DNA from: Halanaerobium sp.
Lineage (GTDB): Bacteria; Bacillota; Halanaerobiia; Halanaerobiales; Halanaerobiaceae
DNA: 6,809 nt
Reading direction: 5' to 3'
Assembly (NCBI GenBank): GCA_003070825.1
Contig: QBLP01000169.1
Location: forward strand, 1-6,809
Numbering within the stretch: position 1 is the stretch's first letter; each line of letters opens with the position of its first letter. The position numbers were made by a program, and so were the translations under genes. The notes below the pieces were generated by a model. The model was not told where the DNA came from. It saw only the letters and a program-made list of their open reading frames with translations, and searched no databases. Below, piece by piece: positions 1 through 6,024 of this stretch.

Positions 1-558
1 GTTCAGTACACTTTTTACATCAAATTCTCTGGAAACGACTAGGGAATTGAAATCTGACTTAAATTTATCTTTTTTTGCTTTTTTAGAAATTGAATTAACA
101 TAATTATCAATCATTTTAATTGTATATGAGCCTACCGGAACAGATTCTACACCTATTAATAACGAATAACCTCTACTCATTAAATCTTCCAGATTATCAA
201 CTCTATTTTTTTGCGAATTTATTATTATCAACAACTCATTTTTTGTAAAGATAGTTTCTGCTTTAATTCTATCTTCCTTTTTTAACTGTTTTAGATAGTC
301 ATGATTAGCAGATAAAAACAAATCAAAATCTACGCCCATTTTTATCTGACTGAAGAGAACCTGACTTCCGGCATAATTAATTTCAAGCTCATAATCCCTA
401 TATTCTTGTTCATATTTTTCCTTTATCTCATTTAGTGGCTCCTGTAGACTTGAAGCAGCCATTATTCTATATGTTGAAGCAGCAGTTAGTTCTATGGTAA
501 AGCCAATTATTAAGATAACAATAATACAAATTACTCTTGGTAACCTTTTCTTTAACAC
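1..558 (-). CDS. modA: Molybdate ABC transporter substrate-binding protein (partial, C-terminus off the left edge)
   Basis: The first 186 residues of an extracytoplasmic oxyanion-binding protein that hands molybdate (or tungstate) to a ModBC ABC importer. Seen: a basic, hydrophobic N-terminal signal segment (residues 1-27, KKR then a long Ile/Val stretch) with likely cleavage near the TAAS at 25-28. Then come MAASSLQEPL (33-42), matching the family's AAASL oxyanion loop, NYAGSQ (61-66) with the second ligand serine at 65, and FDLFLSAN (78-85), matching the family's DVFISAD. The PVGSY at 141-145 corresponds to the family's PAGxYA loop. There is no lipobox cysteine, so it may be anchored by an uncleaved segment or simply secreted. 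GTG at 558 is chosen because an AGGTGG ribosome site sits 6 nt upstream. The family is usually about 250 residues, so roughly 70 are missing, cut by the window edge and not by mutation. modB and modC would be expected further left. A ModE-type operator lies just upstream. Tungstate rather than molybdate as ligand cannot be excluded. Confidence 0.9.
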   Translation of the reverse strand, partial: MLKKRLPRVICIIVILIIGFTIELTAASTYRIMAASSLQEPLNEIKEKYEQEYRDYELEINYAGSQVLFSQIKMGVDFDLFLSANHDYLKQLKKEDRIKAETIFTKNELLIIINSQKNRVDNLEDLMSRGYSLLIGVESVPVGSYTIKMIDNYVNSISKKAKKDKFKSDFNSLVVSREFDVKSVLN

Positions 559-564
559 CTAGCG

Positions 565-570
565 CCACCT
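565..570 (-). promoter_or_regulatory. Ribosome binding site deciding the GTG start of modA
   Basis: On the minus strand this reads AGGTGG, 6 nt before the GTG at 558-556. No ATG precedes the signal peptide in this frame, so this site decides the start codon. Confidence 0.7.
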
Positions 571-586
571 CACTAAAAATAACGAA

Positions 587-610
587 CGTTATACTTAACC
601 TCACATAACG
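587..610. promoter_or_regulatory. ModE-type molybdate-responsive operator upstream of modA
   Basis: CGTTAT (587-592), 12 nt, ATAACG (605-610): a perfect 6-bp inverted repeat 29 nt upstream of the modA start. Sequence and 24-bp length match my recollection of the E. coli modA operator bound by molybdate-loaded ModE. In that system ModE-molybdate represses the transporter when metal is plentiful. An extra ATAACG half-site at 579-584 forms a second short palindrome, ATAACG-AA-CGTTAT (579-592), sharing the 587-592 half. The regulator itself is not in this window. The match is seen; regulation by ModE is inferred. Confidence 0.75.
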
Positions 611-639
611 AAATTAAAAAATTATTTTGTCCTTTTCAA
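611..639 (-). promoter_or_regulatory. Candidate modA promoter overlapping the ModE box region
   Basis: On the minus strand TTGAAA (639-634), 17 nt, TAATTT (616-611). The -35 is good but the -10 matches only half the consensus. Its transcription start would fall near 604, inside the operator, which suits repression by occlusion. Better TATAAT-like hexamers occur further upstream on this strand (near 645-690) but lack a well-spaced -35. Confidence 0.35.
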
Positions 640-770
640 TATCTCTATTATATATATTCTTGGTTAATAATTATTTTCCTCTATATTATATGATTAAACT
701 AAATTGTTTTTTTAAATCAACAGCAGATTTTTCAGTTAAAGACCTTTTCTTTCACAAAAACTTAAAATAA
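611..770. other. Non-coding AT-rich intergenic stretch
   Basis: I see no gene on either strand between the modA control region and the membrane-protein remnant; all frames are broken by stops. A weak + strand promoter candidate is TTGGTT (660-665), 18 nt, TATTAT (684-689), which could once have driven the rightward gene. No RNA gene, repeat or mobile-element end was recognised. Confidence 0.5.
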
Positions 771-1259
771 CAATGTTCAAATACAATCGCTCTTGCAGGC
801 TGGTTTTCAATTACCAGAACAAAATTTATTGACCGCAGAGATAATGCCTTAATCTATGGAATTGGTCTCGGATTATTTATGGACGAAATCGGACTACTTT
901 TAAGCTGGGGAGACTACTGGCACAGTACTACTTATCTGCTCAGTCTGCTGCTCGGAGGTATATTTTTAAACATCATCTTTTTCCCAGATTTTTGGAAAGA
1001 TCTGCGAACTCATTTAGGAGAGTTTAATCCTAAAAATAAAATTTTAAGACATTATAATTCAAACATTATAATTTCGGGGGTGGATAAATTGGCTCAAGAA
1101 GCTGATAATACCAGTAAGATTACCTTGATTTTTTCAGGATTAATTTATATTGTCGTTGGAATGTTGATTATATCTAACCCGGAACTTGTATATTACTGGG
1201 TTGCAGGCGGATTTTTCCTGCAGGGATTAACAAAATTTGTTGAAGCCTGGAAAGAATAA
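771..1259 (+). pseudogene. Small integral membrane protein of unknown function, probably 5'-truncated
   Basis: The first ordinary start is ATG at 879, giving 126 residues (starting MDEIGLLLSWGDYW), but no convincing ribosome site precedes it. The frame stays open back to a stop at 768-770, and the extra codons look coding: they give LAGWFSITRTKFIDRRDNA then LIYGIGLGLF leading straight into the MDEIG, a glycine-rich membrane helix that the ATG would cut in half. No ATG, GTG or TTG exists in that upstream part. So the gene most likely lost its 5' end, or is read from a non-standard start. The 126-residue part has a hydrophobic segment at about 18-36, a basic/polar cytoplasmic-looking stretch at about 38-77 (WKDLRTHL, FNPKNK) and a C-terminal hydrophobic pair at about 78-118, ending in a short charged tail. 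I recognise no named family and no catalytic motif. A pipeline would probably call a plain hypothetical CDS at 879-1259, and that remains possible. Confidence 0.5.
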
Positions 1260-1275
1260 ATTGAGTAAAAATAAT

Positions 1276-1288
1276 TATAAATTTTATA
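1276..1288. repeat. AT-only 13-nt palindrome downstream of the tRNA
   Basis: TATAAA-T-TTTATA is a perfect inverted repeat between the tRNA 3' end and the stop of the convergent membrane-protein gene. On the minus strand a short T-rich stretch follows it. With no G-C pairs and a one-base centre it would be a weak hairpin, so I do not call it a terminator, but it is the only candidate here. Confidence 0.3.
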
Positions 1289-1307
1289 GTCAATAAAAAT
1301 GAAATTA

Positions 1308-1383
1308 TGGAGCCGATGGTGGGACTCGAACCCACAACCTTTGGTTTACGATACCACTGCTCTGCCAGTTGAGCTACACCGGC
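1308..1383 (-). tRNA. tRNA-Thr (anticodon CGT)
   Basis: The minus strand folds as a complete 76-nt cloverleaf. The acceptor GCCGGTG pairs with CATCGGC (one G-U), the D-arm is GCTC/GAGC, and the T-arm is GTGGG-TTCGAGT-CCCAC. The anticodon loop ATCGTAA carries CGT at 1350-1348, reading ACG threonine codons. The CCA end is encoded (1310-1308). The first anticodon-stem pair is G-A, which I also recall for the E. coli Thr(CGU) tRNA. It starts only 8 nt after the degV stop codon on the same strand, so it is either processed from a degV transcript or uses a promoter inside the degV coding sequence. Confidence 0.96.
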
Positions 1384-1391
1384 TTTCTTTT

Positions 1392-2228
1392 TTAAAACGC
1401 CAGAACTATTCCACCTTCGTTAGCATAAACAGTACTGATCCCGGCTGTTTCCACTATAATAATTTCTCTAAAATTATATTTTTTCGCTGCTTTTTCTTTT
1501 ATATATTCCGCTTTCTCTAAAGCATTACAGTGGGCAATACCAAGAACTTTTTCTTCTAAATTTTCACCTTTTTCTCCAATTTTATCTACAAGTTTCCTGA
1601 TAGCTCTTTTGCTGCCCCTTGCCTTATCAACCAGAGTTATAGTTCCTTCTTCAGTCGCACCCAAAACAGGCTTAATATTAAAAAAGGAAGCTATCTTACC
1701 TTTTAATTTTCCCATTCTTCCTGCTTTAATTAAATTATCAAGCGAATCAAGCACAAATAAAGTCTGCATTTCCTCAACATATTTTTCAGCTCTTTCTACA
1801 ATTTCTTCTCTATTTAAACCTGCCTCAATTAACTCACCTAATTTATAAGCAATCATTGTTTCTCCTGCAGAAGCACTAAATGAATTAAAAACTTTAACAA
1901 ATTTATTTTCAGCCTCTTCCATTAACATATCCTTTGCCAGAACTGCATTCTGATAGGTTGCACTTAATTCTTTAGATAGGGTTACCACAAAGATATTTTC
2001 ATATTTTTTGTATAAATCTAAAAAAGGTCCAGGACCGGGGCTGGCAGTTTTAGGTGCCTGATCACTATTGCGCATTGCATTCAACAACTCTTCTCTATCC
2101 AGATTTTCATCATCAACAAAATGCTTATCTCCAACATCTATTGATAGAGGAGCAGTTGATATATCAAATCTTTCTCTGATTTCTTCTGTCAAATCACAAC
2201 AGCTATCAACTATTATTTTGAATTTCAT
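1392..2228 (-). CDS. degV: DegV family fatty-acid-binding protein
   Basis: A 278-residue cytoplasmic protein of the DegV/FakB family. These bind a single fatty acid; FakB members present it to the kinase FakA, so that exogenous fatty acids enter phospholipid synthesis. Seen: VDSCCDL near the start (residues 7-13, family pattern DSxxDL), the TASPGPG loop at about 61-67 (family TSxPSP/TSQPSP), TLSKELSATYQNA at about 83-95 (family LSSxLSGTYxSA), and DSLDNLIKAGRMGKL at about 161-175 (family LxxLxxGGRI). The C-terminus reads STVYANEGG where many members have a histidine and GPG; this looks like a subfamily variant. Length is normal. ATG at 2228 has GGAGG 6-7 nt upstream. No fakA-like gene is nearby, so the partner kinase must be elsewhere if this is a true FakB. 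It lies 89 nt after the cold-shock gene with no convincing terminator between, and runs nearly into the tRNA. Confidence 0.93.
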   Translation of the reverse strand: MKFKIIVDSCCDLTEEIRERFDISTAPLSIDVGDKHFVDDENLDREELLNAMRNSDQAPKTASPGPGPFLDLYKKYENIFVVTLSKELSATYQNAVLAKDMLMEEAENKFVKVFNSFSASAGETMIAYKLGELIEAGLNREEIVERAEKYVEEMQTLFVLDSLDNLIKAGRMGKLKGKIASFFNIKPVLGATEEGTITLVDKARGSKRAIRKLVDKIGEKGENLEEKVLGIAHCNALEKAEYIKEKAAKKYNFREIIIVETAGISTVYANEGGIVLAF

Positions 2229-2254
2229 AATTTACCTCCAATATTTGTTTTTAA

Positions 2255-2284
2255 ATCATATCTAATTTATTTATCTTTATACAA
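2255..2284 (-). promoter_or_regulatory. Candidate degV promoter
   Basis: On the minus strand TTGTAT (2284-2279), 18 nt, TATGAT (2260-2255), 27 nt before the degV start. The -10 matches 5 of 6 positions; the -35 only its TTG. It may supplement read-through from the upstream cold-shock promoter. Confidence 0.35.
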
Positions 2285-2317
2285 TTTTATCTTTATTGAA
2301 AATAAAAATCGGTAACG

Positions 2318-2482
2318 TCAAGTATTTTGTTCGAATTCAACTTCCTGACCTTCTTCTAGGGTTTTAAAACCTTCCTGCTGCAGTGCAGAGAAATGTACAA
2401 ATACATCGTCGCCATCTTCTCTTTCAATAAAACCATAACCTTTTTTCTCATCAAACCACTTAACTTTTCCTGTGTAAACCAT
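2318..2482 (-). CDS. csp: Short cold-shock-domain protein lacking the last beta strand
   Basis: A 54-residue single-stranded nucleic-acid-binding protein of the CspA family, which melts or chaperones mRNA. Seen: VKWFDEKKGYGFI (7-19), containing RNP1 (KGYGFI), and DVFVHFSAL (26-34), containing RNP2 (VFVHF), then the loop EGFKTLEEGQ and strand VEFE. The protein then stops at QNT after residue 54. Family members are normally 65-70 residues and continue with a GPQAANV-type last strand, so roughly 12-15 residues are missing. Neither alternate frame just past the stop restores that strand. The start is secure: AGGAGGAAG lies 8 nt upstream of ATG 2482. A strong promoter and leader hairpin precede it. 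It could be a functional short variant or a recent frameshift/truncation. It is likely transcribed ahead of degV. Confidence 0.9.
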   Translation of the reverse strand: MVYTGKVKWFDEKKGYGFIEREDGDDVFVHFSALQQEGFKTLEEGQEVEFEQNT

Positions 2483-2509
2483 ATTAATATCTTCCTCCTA
2501 AAATTTAAC

Positions 2510-2541
2510 CTGAGTAAGTGTAACTAGTTTAGAATACTCAG
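2510..2541 (-). promoter_or_regulatory. Leader hairpin in the cold-shock mRNA 5' UTR
   Basis: CTGAGTA and TACTCAG (2541-2535 and 2516-2510 on the minus strand) form a perfect 7-bp stem around an 18-nt loop that itself contains the palindrome AACTAGTT. The first arm begins at about the predicted transcription start (near 2542) and the second ends some 20 nt before the Shine-Dalgarno. It could stabilise the 5' end or respond to temperature, as leaders of cold-shock mRNAs do in other bacteria; that role is inferred. Confidence 0.5.
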
Positions 2542-2548
2542 TGCTTTA

Positions 2549-2577
2549 AATATATCATCAGTTTTCTCATTTGTCAA
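2549..2577 (-). promoter_or_regulatory. Strong vegetative promoter of the cold-shock gene
   Basis: On the minus strand a perfect TTGACA (2577-2572), an ideal 17-nt spacer, and TATATT (2554-2549), 5 of 6 matches. This is the best sigma-A promoter in the window. It predicts a start near 2542 and a leader of about 60 nt, and it is divergent from the antiporter-like gene. Confidence 0.8.
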
Positions 2578-2625
2578 ATTTTTCTGACTCAATTGCTTAT
2601 TTTTCTTTCAGTTATATAACGCTTA

Positions 2626-2634
2626 TGATATAAT
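2626..2634 (+). promoter_or_regulatory. Extended -10 promoter of the antiporter-like gene
   Basis: TGATATAAT is a perfect extended -10 (TG-N-TATAAT). No good -35 lies 16-18 nt upstream, as is common for this class. The predicted start, about 2641, leaves a leader of only some 15 nt that begins with the Shine-Dalgarno. The same 15-nt core TTATGATATAATTTT recurs in the chemoreceptor promoter. Confidence 0.65.
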
Positions 2635-2655
2635 TTTGACAGAGGAGGCAGTTAT

Positions 2656-3921
2656 ATGCAGGCATTTATTTCCAGTAATTTTATTTTTAATAATATTAAT
2701 GTCTTATTTTTAAGTATCGGTATCTTAGTAACATTTTTCACTCTAATCTCAAACTGGAGAAAAATCAATGAATACCGGTCCTTATTTTTTTTAGTTACAG
2801 TATTTTTTGTAATCAGCTTTGGTCTTGTAGTAACTACAAATAACTGGTTTATTTTTATGATTGGCTGGGAACTTGCGACATTAACCACTTCGTTGATGCT
2901 GGCCTGGGACAATAAAAATATTGCCTGGGAGTATTTTGTGATTCAGTTTATAGGTGGGAGTTTTTTAATTCTCACTGTTTTAACTGCTTATACAAATGGT
3001 TATCAAAATATCGGAGCCATTGAAGAATTCTGGCTGCAGCTGATGTTTATTATAGGTCTGGGAGTAAAAAGTGCTATTATTGGCCTCCACTTCTGGGTTC
3101 CTTACATTTATAAACAGGCGTCAACAGCATTTTGTGCTCTTTCCTCTGGCTTAGTTGCAAAACTTGGTTACATTTCACTTTTAAAAATTATTGTTAATGG
3201 AAATAGATTGCTTTTATATCTTGGCTTGATTATGATTTTTTATGGTGGAATTAAAGCTCTGGAAGAAAAAAATTACAAACTTATTTTAGCTTATAGTTCG
3301 ATCAGTCAGTTTGGATTTATAACTCTGGCCATTGGCAGTGGAAATATTTACGGCTACTATGGTGCGATACTTCATATTATGGCTCATGCACTGGCAAAGT
3401 CAACACTATTTAATGGTGCGGGCAGCTGGATTAAAGAATTCAAATCAAATTCCATCTTTGATTTTAAACGCTGCGAATTGAGGCAAAAAATTAATGCATT
3501 AAGTACAATACTTTCTTTTCTATCCTTGATGGCTTTTCCTTTTTTTATTGGTTACAGCAGCAAACATCTAATTAAATATTCGCTTAGTGCCGTCCCAATG
3601 TTTGAATTTTTACTGCATCTTGGCAGTATTTTAACAGTTGCTTATTCTTTAAAGATATTATGGATAATAATTTTCAAAGATTTAAAAGAATCTAATTTCA
3701 ATTTTAAAACAAAAGTAAAAAGTAATTATCAACTGGGGGTTTTAGAAAATATTTCAATCTTAATTCCAGCACTGTCGCTGATTTTACTGGCTGTGACGAC
3801 AAATATTTACCTGAGACATCAGTTTAATTTTCATTATCTAAAGGGTTTAGGTACAACAGCTATTTATTTAATTGTTGCCTATCTAATTCGCTTTCCAATA
3901 ATGTCAAGAATTGAACATTAG
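2656..3921 (+). CDS. Stand-alone proton-conducting antiporter-like membrane subunit (NuoL/M/N, MrpA/D family)
   Basis: A 421-residue polytopic protein with about 12-13 hydrophobic segments, of the family of ion-translocating subunits shared by complex I, Mrp Na+/H+ antiporters and membrane hydrogenases. Seen: FMIGWELATL (67-76) with the channel glutamate Glu72 of TM5; GVKSA with Lys138 of TM7; then GLHFWVPYIY (143-152) and SGLVAKLGY (164-172), matching the family's HFWLPxAH...SGxLxKxGxY block; KLILAYSSISQFGF (208-221), matching AYSSISHxG; HIMAHALAKSTLF (240-252) with His244 and Lys248 of the broken-helix TM8; and FFIGYSSK (296-303), matching FSGFxSK, with Lys303 near TM12. These are the residues thought to carry protons. 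It is shorter than typical NuoM/MrpD (about 480-500) and has a reduced C-terminus with no long lateral helix. GAGGAGG lies 7 nt before ATG 2656. It sits alone between its own promoter and a terminator, without mrp, nuo or hydrogenase genes, so its partner and exact ion are unknown. Confidence 0.88.
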   Translation: MQAFISSNFIFNNINVLFLSIGILVTFFTLISNWRKINEYRSLFFLVTVFFVISFGLVVTTNNWFIFMIGWELATLTTSLMLAWDNKNIAWEYFVIQFIGGSFLILTVLTAYTNGYQNIGAIEEFWLQLMFIIGLGVKSAIIGLHFWVPYIYKQASTAFCALSSGLVAKLGYISLLKIIVNGNRLLLYLGLIMIFYGGIKALEEKNYKLILAYSSISQFGFITLAIGSGNIYGYYGAILHIMAHALAKSTLFNGAGSWIKEFKSNSIFDFKRCELRQKINALSTILSFLSLMAFPFFIGYSSKHLIKYSLSAVPMFEFLLHLGSILTVAYSLKILWIIIFKDLKESNFNFKTKVKSNYQLGVLENISILIPALSLILLAVTTNIYLRHQFNFHYLKGLGTTAIYLIVAYLIRFPIMSRIEH

Positions 3922-3952
3922 TTATAACTTGAAAGTTAAATTATCCAGTTAT

Positions 3953-3981
3953 AAAAAAAGAGCCTAATAGGCTCCTTTTTT
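3953..3981. terminator. Bidirectional rho-independent terminator
   Basis: GAGCC-TAATA-GGCTC (3960-3974) is a perfect 5-bp GC-rich stem, extendable inward as an inverted repeat to GAGCCTA/TAGGCTC. It is flanked by seven A (3953-3959) and six T (3976-3981), so a U-tract follows the hairpin on both strands. It ends the antiporter-like gene (stop at 3921) and the convergent chemoreceptor gene (stop at 4019). Confidence 0.92.
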
Positions 3982-4018
3982 AGTATTAACTTTTAAACAA
4001 GAATTAAACAGCAACTTT

Positions 4019-5989
4019 TTAAAGTTTGAATTTAGAAATCGACTCTGATAATTCTTCTGCCATCTCAGCAAGTTCCTGAGAAGCAGTAATAATCTCATCT
4101 GTAGCTGCATTCTGCTCCTGGCTTGAAGCTGCAACTTCCTCAGCATTAGCAGCTGCAGTTTCGCTTGCAGAAGCAATTTCTCTGATCGCTATTTCTACAT
4201 CATCACTGTTGGCAGCCATTTCTTCAGCCTTATTATTTATATTTCCAATAATTCTACTCAAAACTCCAGCAGTATTTTCAATTTCTTCAAATGCTTTTCC
4301 ACTTTCCTCAATAGAGCTAACACTTGACTCAACTACCTCTCCAGTCTCTTCCATATTCTTTACAGAAGTATTTACATCTTTTTGAATACCCTCAATTAAT
4401 TCAGTAATTTCATCTGTAGCCTTGTTTGATTCTTCTGCAAGTTCTCTAATTTCATCAGCAACCACTGAAAAACCGCGACCAGCTTCTCCTGCTCGTGCTG
4501 CCTCAATTGCTGCATTTAAAGCCAGCAGATTAGTCTGAGAAGATATATCTTTAATCATACTCACTATTTCCCCAATTCTCTGTGAAGAATCTGCTAGAGA
4601 GTGAACCGACTCTTCCACACTCTGCGAATTGTCTTTAACCTTATTAATTTCGGAAGCAGATTTGTCAATAGACTGATTACCTTTTTCAATATTTTCTATT
4701 ACATCTGCAGCCTGTCTGTCCATAGCCTCAGAGGAAGTATTGATCATTGTAATCTGTTTAATTAATTCATCCATTGTAGCTGTAGTTTCTTCAACCTGAG
4801 CTGACTGTTCTTCTGTATTAGAGGCTACTTCCTGAATAGCTCTGCTAACCTCATCAGCACTTTCACCAACCTGGTTTCCACTCGCAGATAATTCTTCGCT
4901 GGAGGCTGCAACTCGATCTGAAACATTCTTAACATCTAATATCATTTCTTTCAAATTAGTAATCATCTCTGAAAATGAATTTGTTAAGTTTCCAATTTCG
5001 TCCTTTCGTTTTAAATATTTATCATCAATATTTAAGGTGAAATCTCCTGCTGCAATTTTCTCTGCAGCAGCTGTGACATAATTAAGAGGATTTGCTATAT
5101 AGGAGGCAATAATTATTGTGACAATCATTCCAAAAATTAGAGCAACAGCTGCAATCACCAGGCTAATATTTCTTAAATTATTAAGTCCGCTCATCACTTC
5201 AGCTCGATTTGCTGTCATTGCTACCGACCAGCCGTTAACTTCTACCGGATGATAGGCCATAATTTTCTTCTGATTATTAAAGTTATAGTTTACTGCAGAA
5301 CTCTCTCCAGCCACCATACTATCACTAATATTTTTTAAATCCTGATTACTTTCTGCAAGCTCACTATTTGCTATGTAATCTTTTTCTGGATAAGCGATAG
5401 TGTTTTTATTTTGATTGATGATCCAACCATAACCAGCACCATTAATATTCATTTCTGTAATTAACTGCTGCAGGTATTCTGTAGAAACAGTACCGATTAA
5501 AACCCCTACCTGTTCTCCCAGATCAATTATTGGAACAGCAATTGAGATAACATTTCCCTCTGTTAGTTCACTGGGTCTGGCATTCGAATATGTTATCTTT
5601 CCTGTTTCCATTGCCCTCTGAAAATATTCTCGATCAGAAACATTAATATTTACTCCACCAACAACATTAGCTCTACCATCTTCTCGGGCAACAATAATAT
5701 TTTCTAGTTCAGGATGATCGGCTTCTTTGAGAAATCTTTCCTGACTGCTCCACATCATAGTTTTAACATCATTTGAATTAGCTAAATCTTTTAAAAAAAC
5801 TTCCATACCAGTTAACCATTCATTTATCGTATTTGAATTCTGCCGAGCACTTTCCTCAGCACTTGACATAATAGTAGCTTCCATAATATCTGTTGACTGA
5901 TCATATAATGTTAAGGCTGTCCCGCCAACAATTAACAAAATTAAAATTGAGATTGCAAAGAGCATTTTAGCTTTAATTGACTTTAACAT
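4019..5989 (-). CDS. Methyl-accepting chemotaxis protein with dCache sensor
   Basis: A 656-residue transmembrane chemoreceptor that controls CheA through CheW at the inner face of the membrane. Order: cytoplasmic LKSIKAK; TM1 about 8-28; extracellular dCache_1-type sensor about 35-265 (DREYFQRAMETGKITYS at 119-135, then the AVPIID strand at 151-156 and the membrane-distal/proximal pair ending in GWSVAMTANRAEV); TM2 about 276-297; HAMP about 298-352 (Pro301, DEIGNL at 330-335); and a long coiled-coil signalling domain whose hairpin tip is about 485-515, with NAAIEAARAGEAGRGF (492-507) as the CheA/CheW contact. The tip near residue 499 with about 150 residues on each side fits the 44-heptad class. 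There is no C-terminal NWETF-type tether for CheR/CheB. Glu/Gln/Ala-rich heptads such as EEQSAQVEETTA and ASSQEQNAATDE are likely methylation regions. AGGGG lies 6 nt before ATG 5989. The ligand is unknown. Confidence 0.96.
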   Translation of the reverse strand: MLKSIKAKMLFAISILILLIVGGTALTLYDQSTDIMEATIMSSAEESARQNSNTINEWLTGMEVFLKDLANSNDVKTMMWSSQERFLKEADHPELENIIVAREDGRANVVGGVNINVSDREYFQRAMETGKITYSNARPSELTEGNVISIAVPIIDLGEQVGVLIGTVSTEYLQQLITEMNINGAGYGWIINQNKNTIAYPEKDYIANSELAESNQDLKNISDSMVAGESSAVNYNFNNQKKIMAYHPVEVNGWSVAMTANRAEVMSGLNNLRNISLVIAAVALIFGMIVTIIIASYIANPLNYVTAAAEKIAAGDFTLNIDDKYLKRKDEIGNLTNSFSEMITNLKEMILDVKNVSDRVAASSEELSASGNQVGESADEVSRAIQEVASNTEEQSAQVEETTATMDELIKQITMINTSSEAMDRQAADVIENIEKGNQSIDKSASEINKVKDNSQSVEESVHSLADSSQRIGEIVSMIKDISSQTNLLALNAAIEAARAGEAGRGFSVVADEIRELAEESNKATDEITELIEGIQKDVNTSVKNMEETGEVVESSVSSIEESGKAFEEIENTAGVLSRIIGNINNKAEEMAANSDDVEIAIREIASASETAAANAEEVAASSQEQNAATDEIITASQELAEMAEELSESISKFKL

Positions 5990-6024
5990 TTTAAACCCCT
6001 ACCTTTTTTACTTATTATAGTAAA

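Noticed and set aside
773..832. ATG at 773 opening a short frame (MFKYNRS...) just before the membrane-protein remnant
   Set aside because: It stops after 19 codons, is in a different frame from the coding-like sequence, and has no ribosome site.
1299..1520. Open frame on the + strand running through the tRNA and the end of degV
   Set aside because: It is antisense to a clear tRNA and to conserved degV codons; its protein has no recognisable character.
2285..2310. AT-rich inverted repeat (TTTATT/AATAAA) as a terminator between csp and degV
   Set aside because: The stem has six A-T pairs only and no proper U-tract after it, so it would be a very weak terminator.
2652..2912. Minus-strand open frame opposite the start of the antiporter-like gene
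   Set aside because: It is antisense to conserved membrane-protein codons and has no ribosome site or promoter of its own.
3964..4176. Leu/Gln-rich minus-strand frame overlapping the end of the chemoreceptor
   Set aside because: Low-complexity composition is the out-of-frame reading of the Ala/Glu-rich coiled coil, and it begins within the chemoreceptor gene.
4060..4900. Repetitive look of the Ala/Glu/Ser-rich coding sequence
   Set aside because: It is the heptad pattern of the chemoreceptor signalling helices, not a DNA repeat or CRISPR array.
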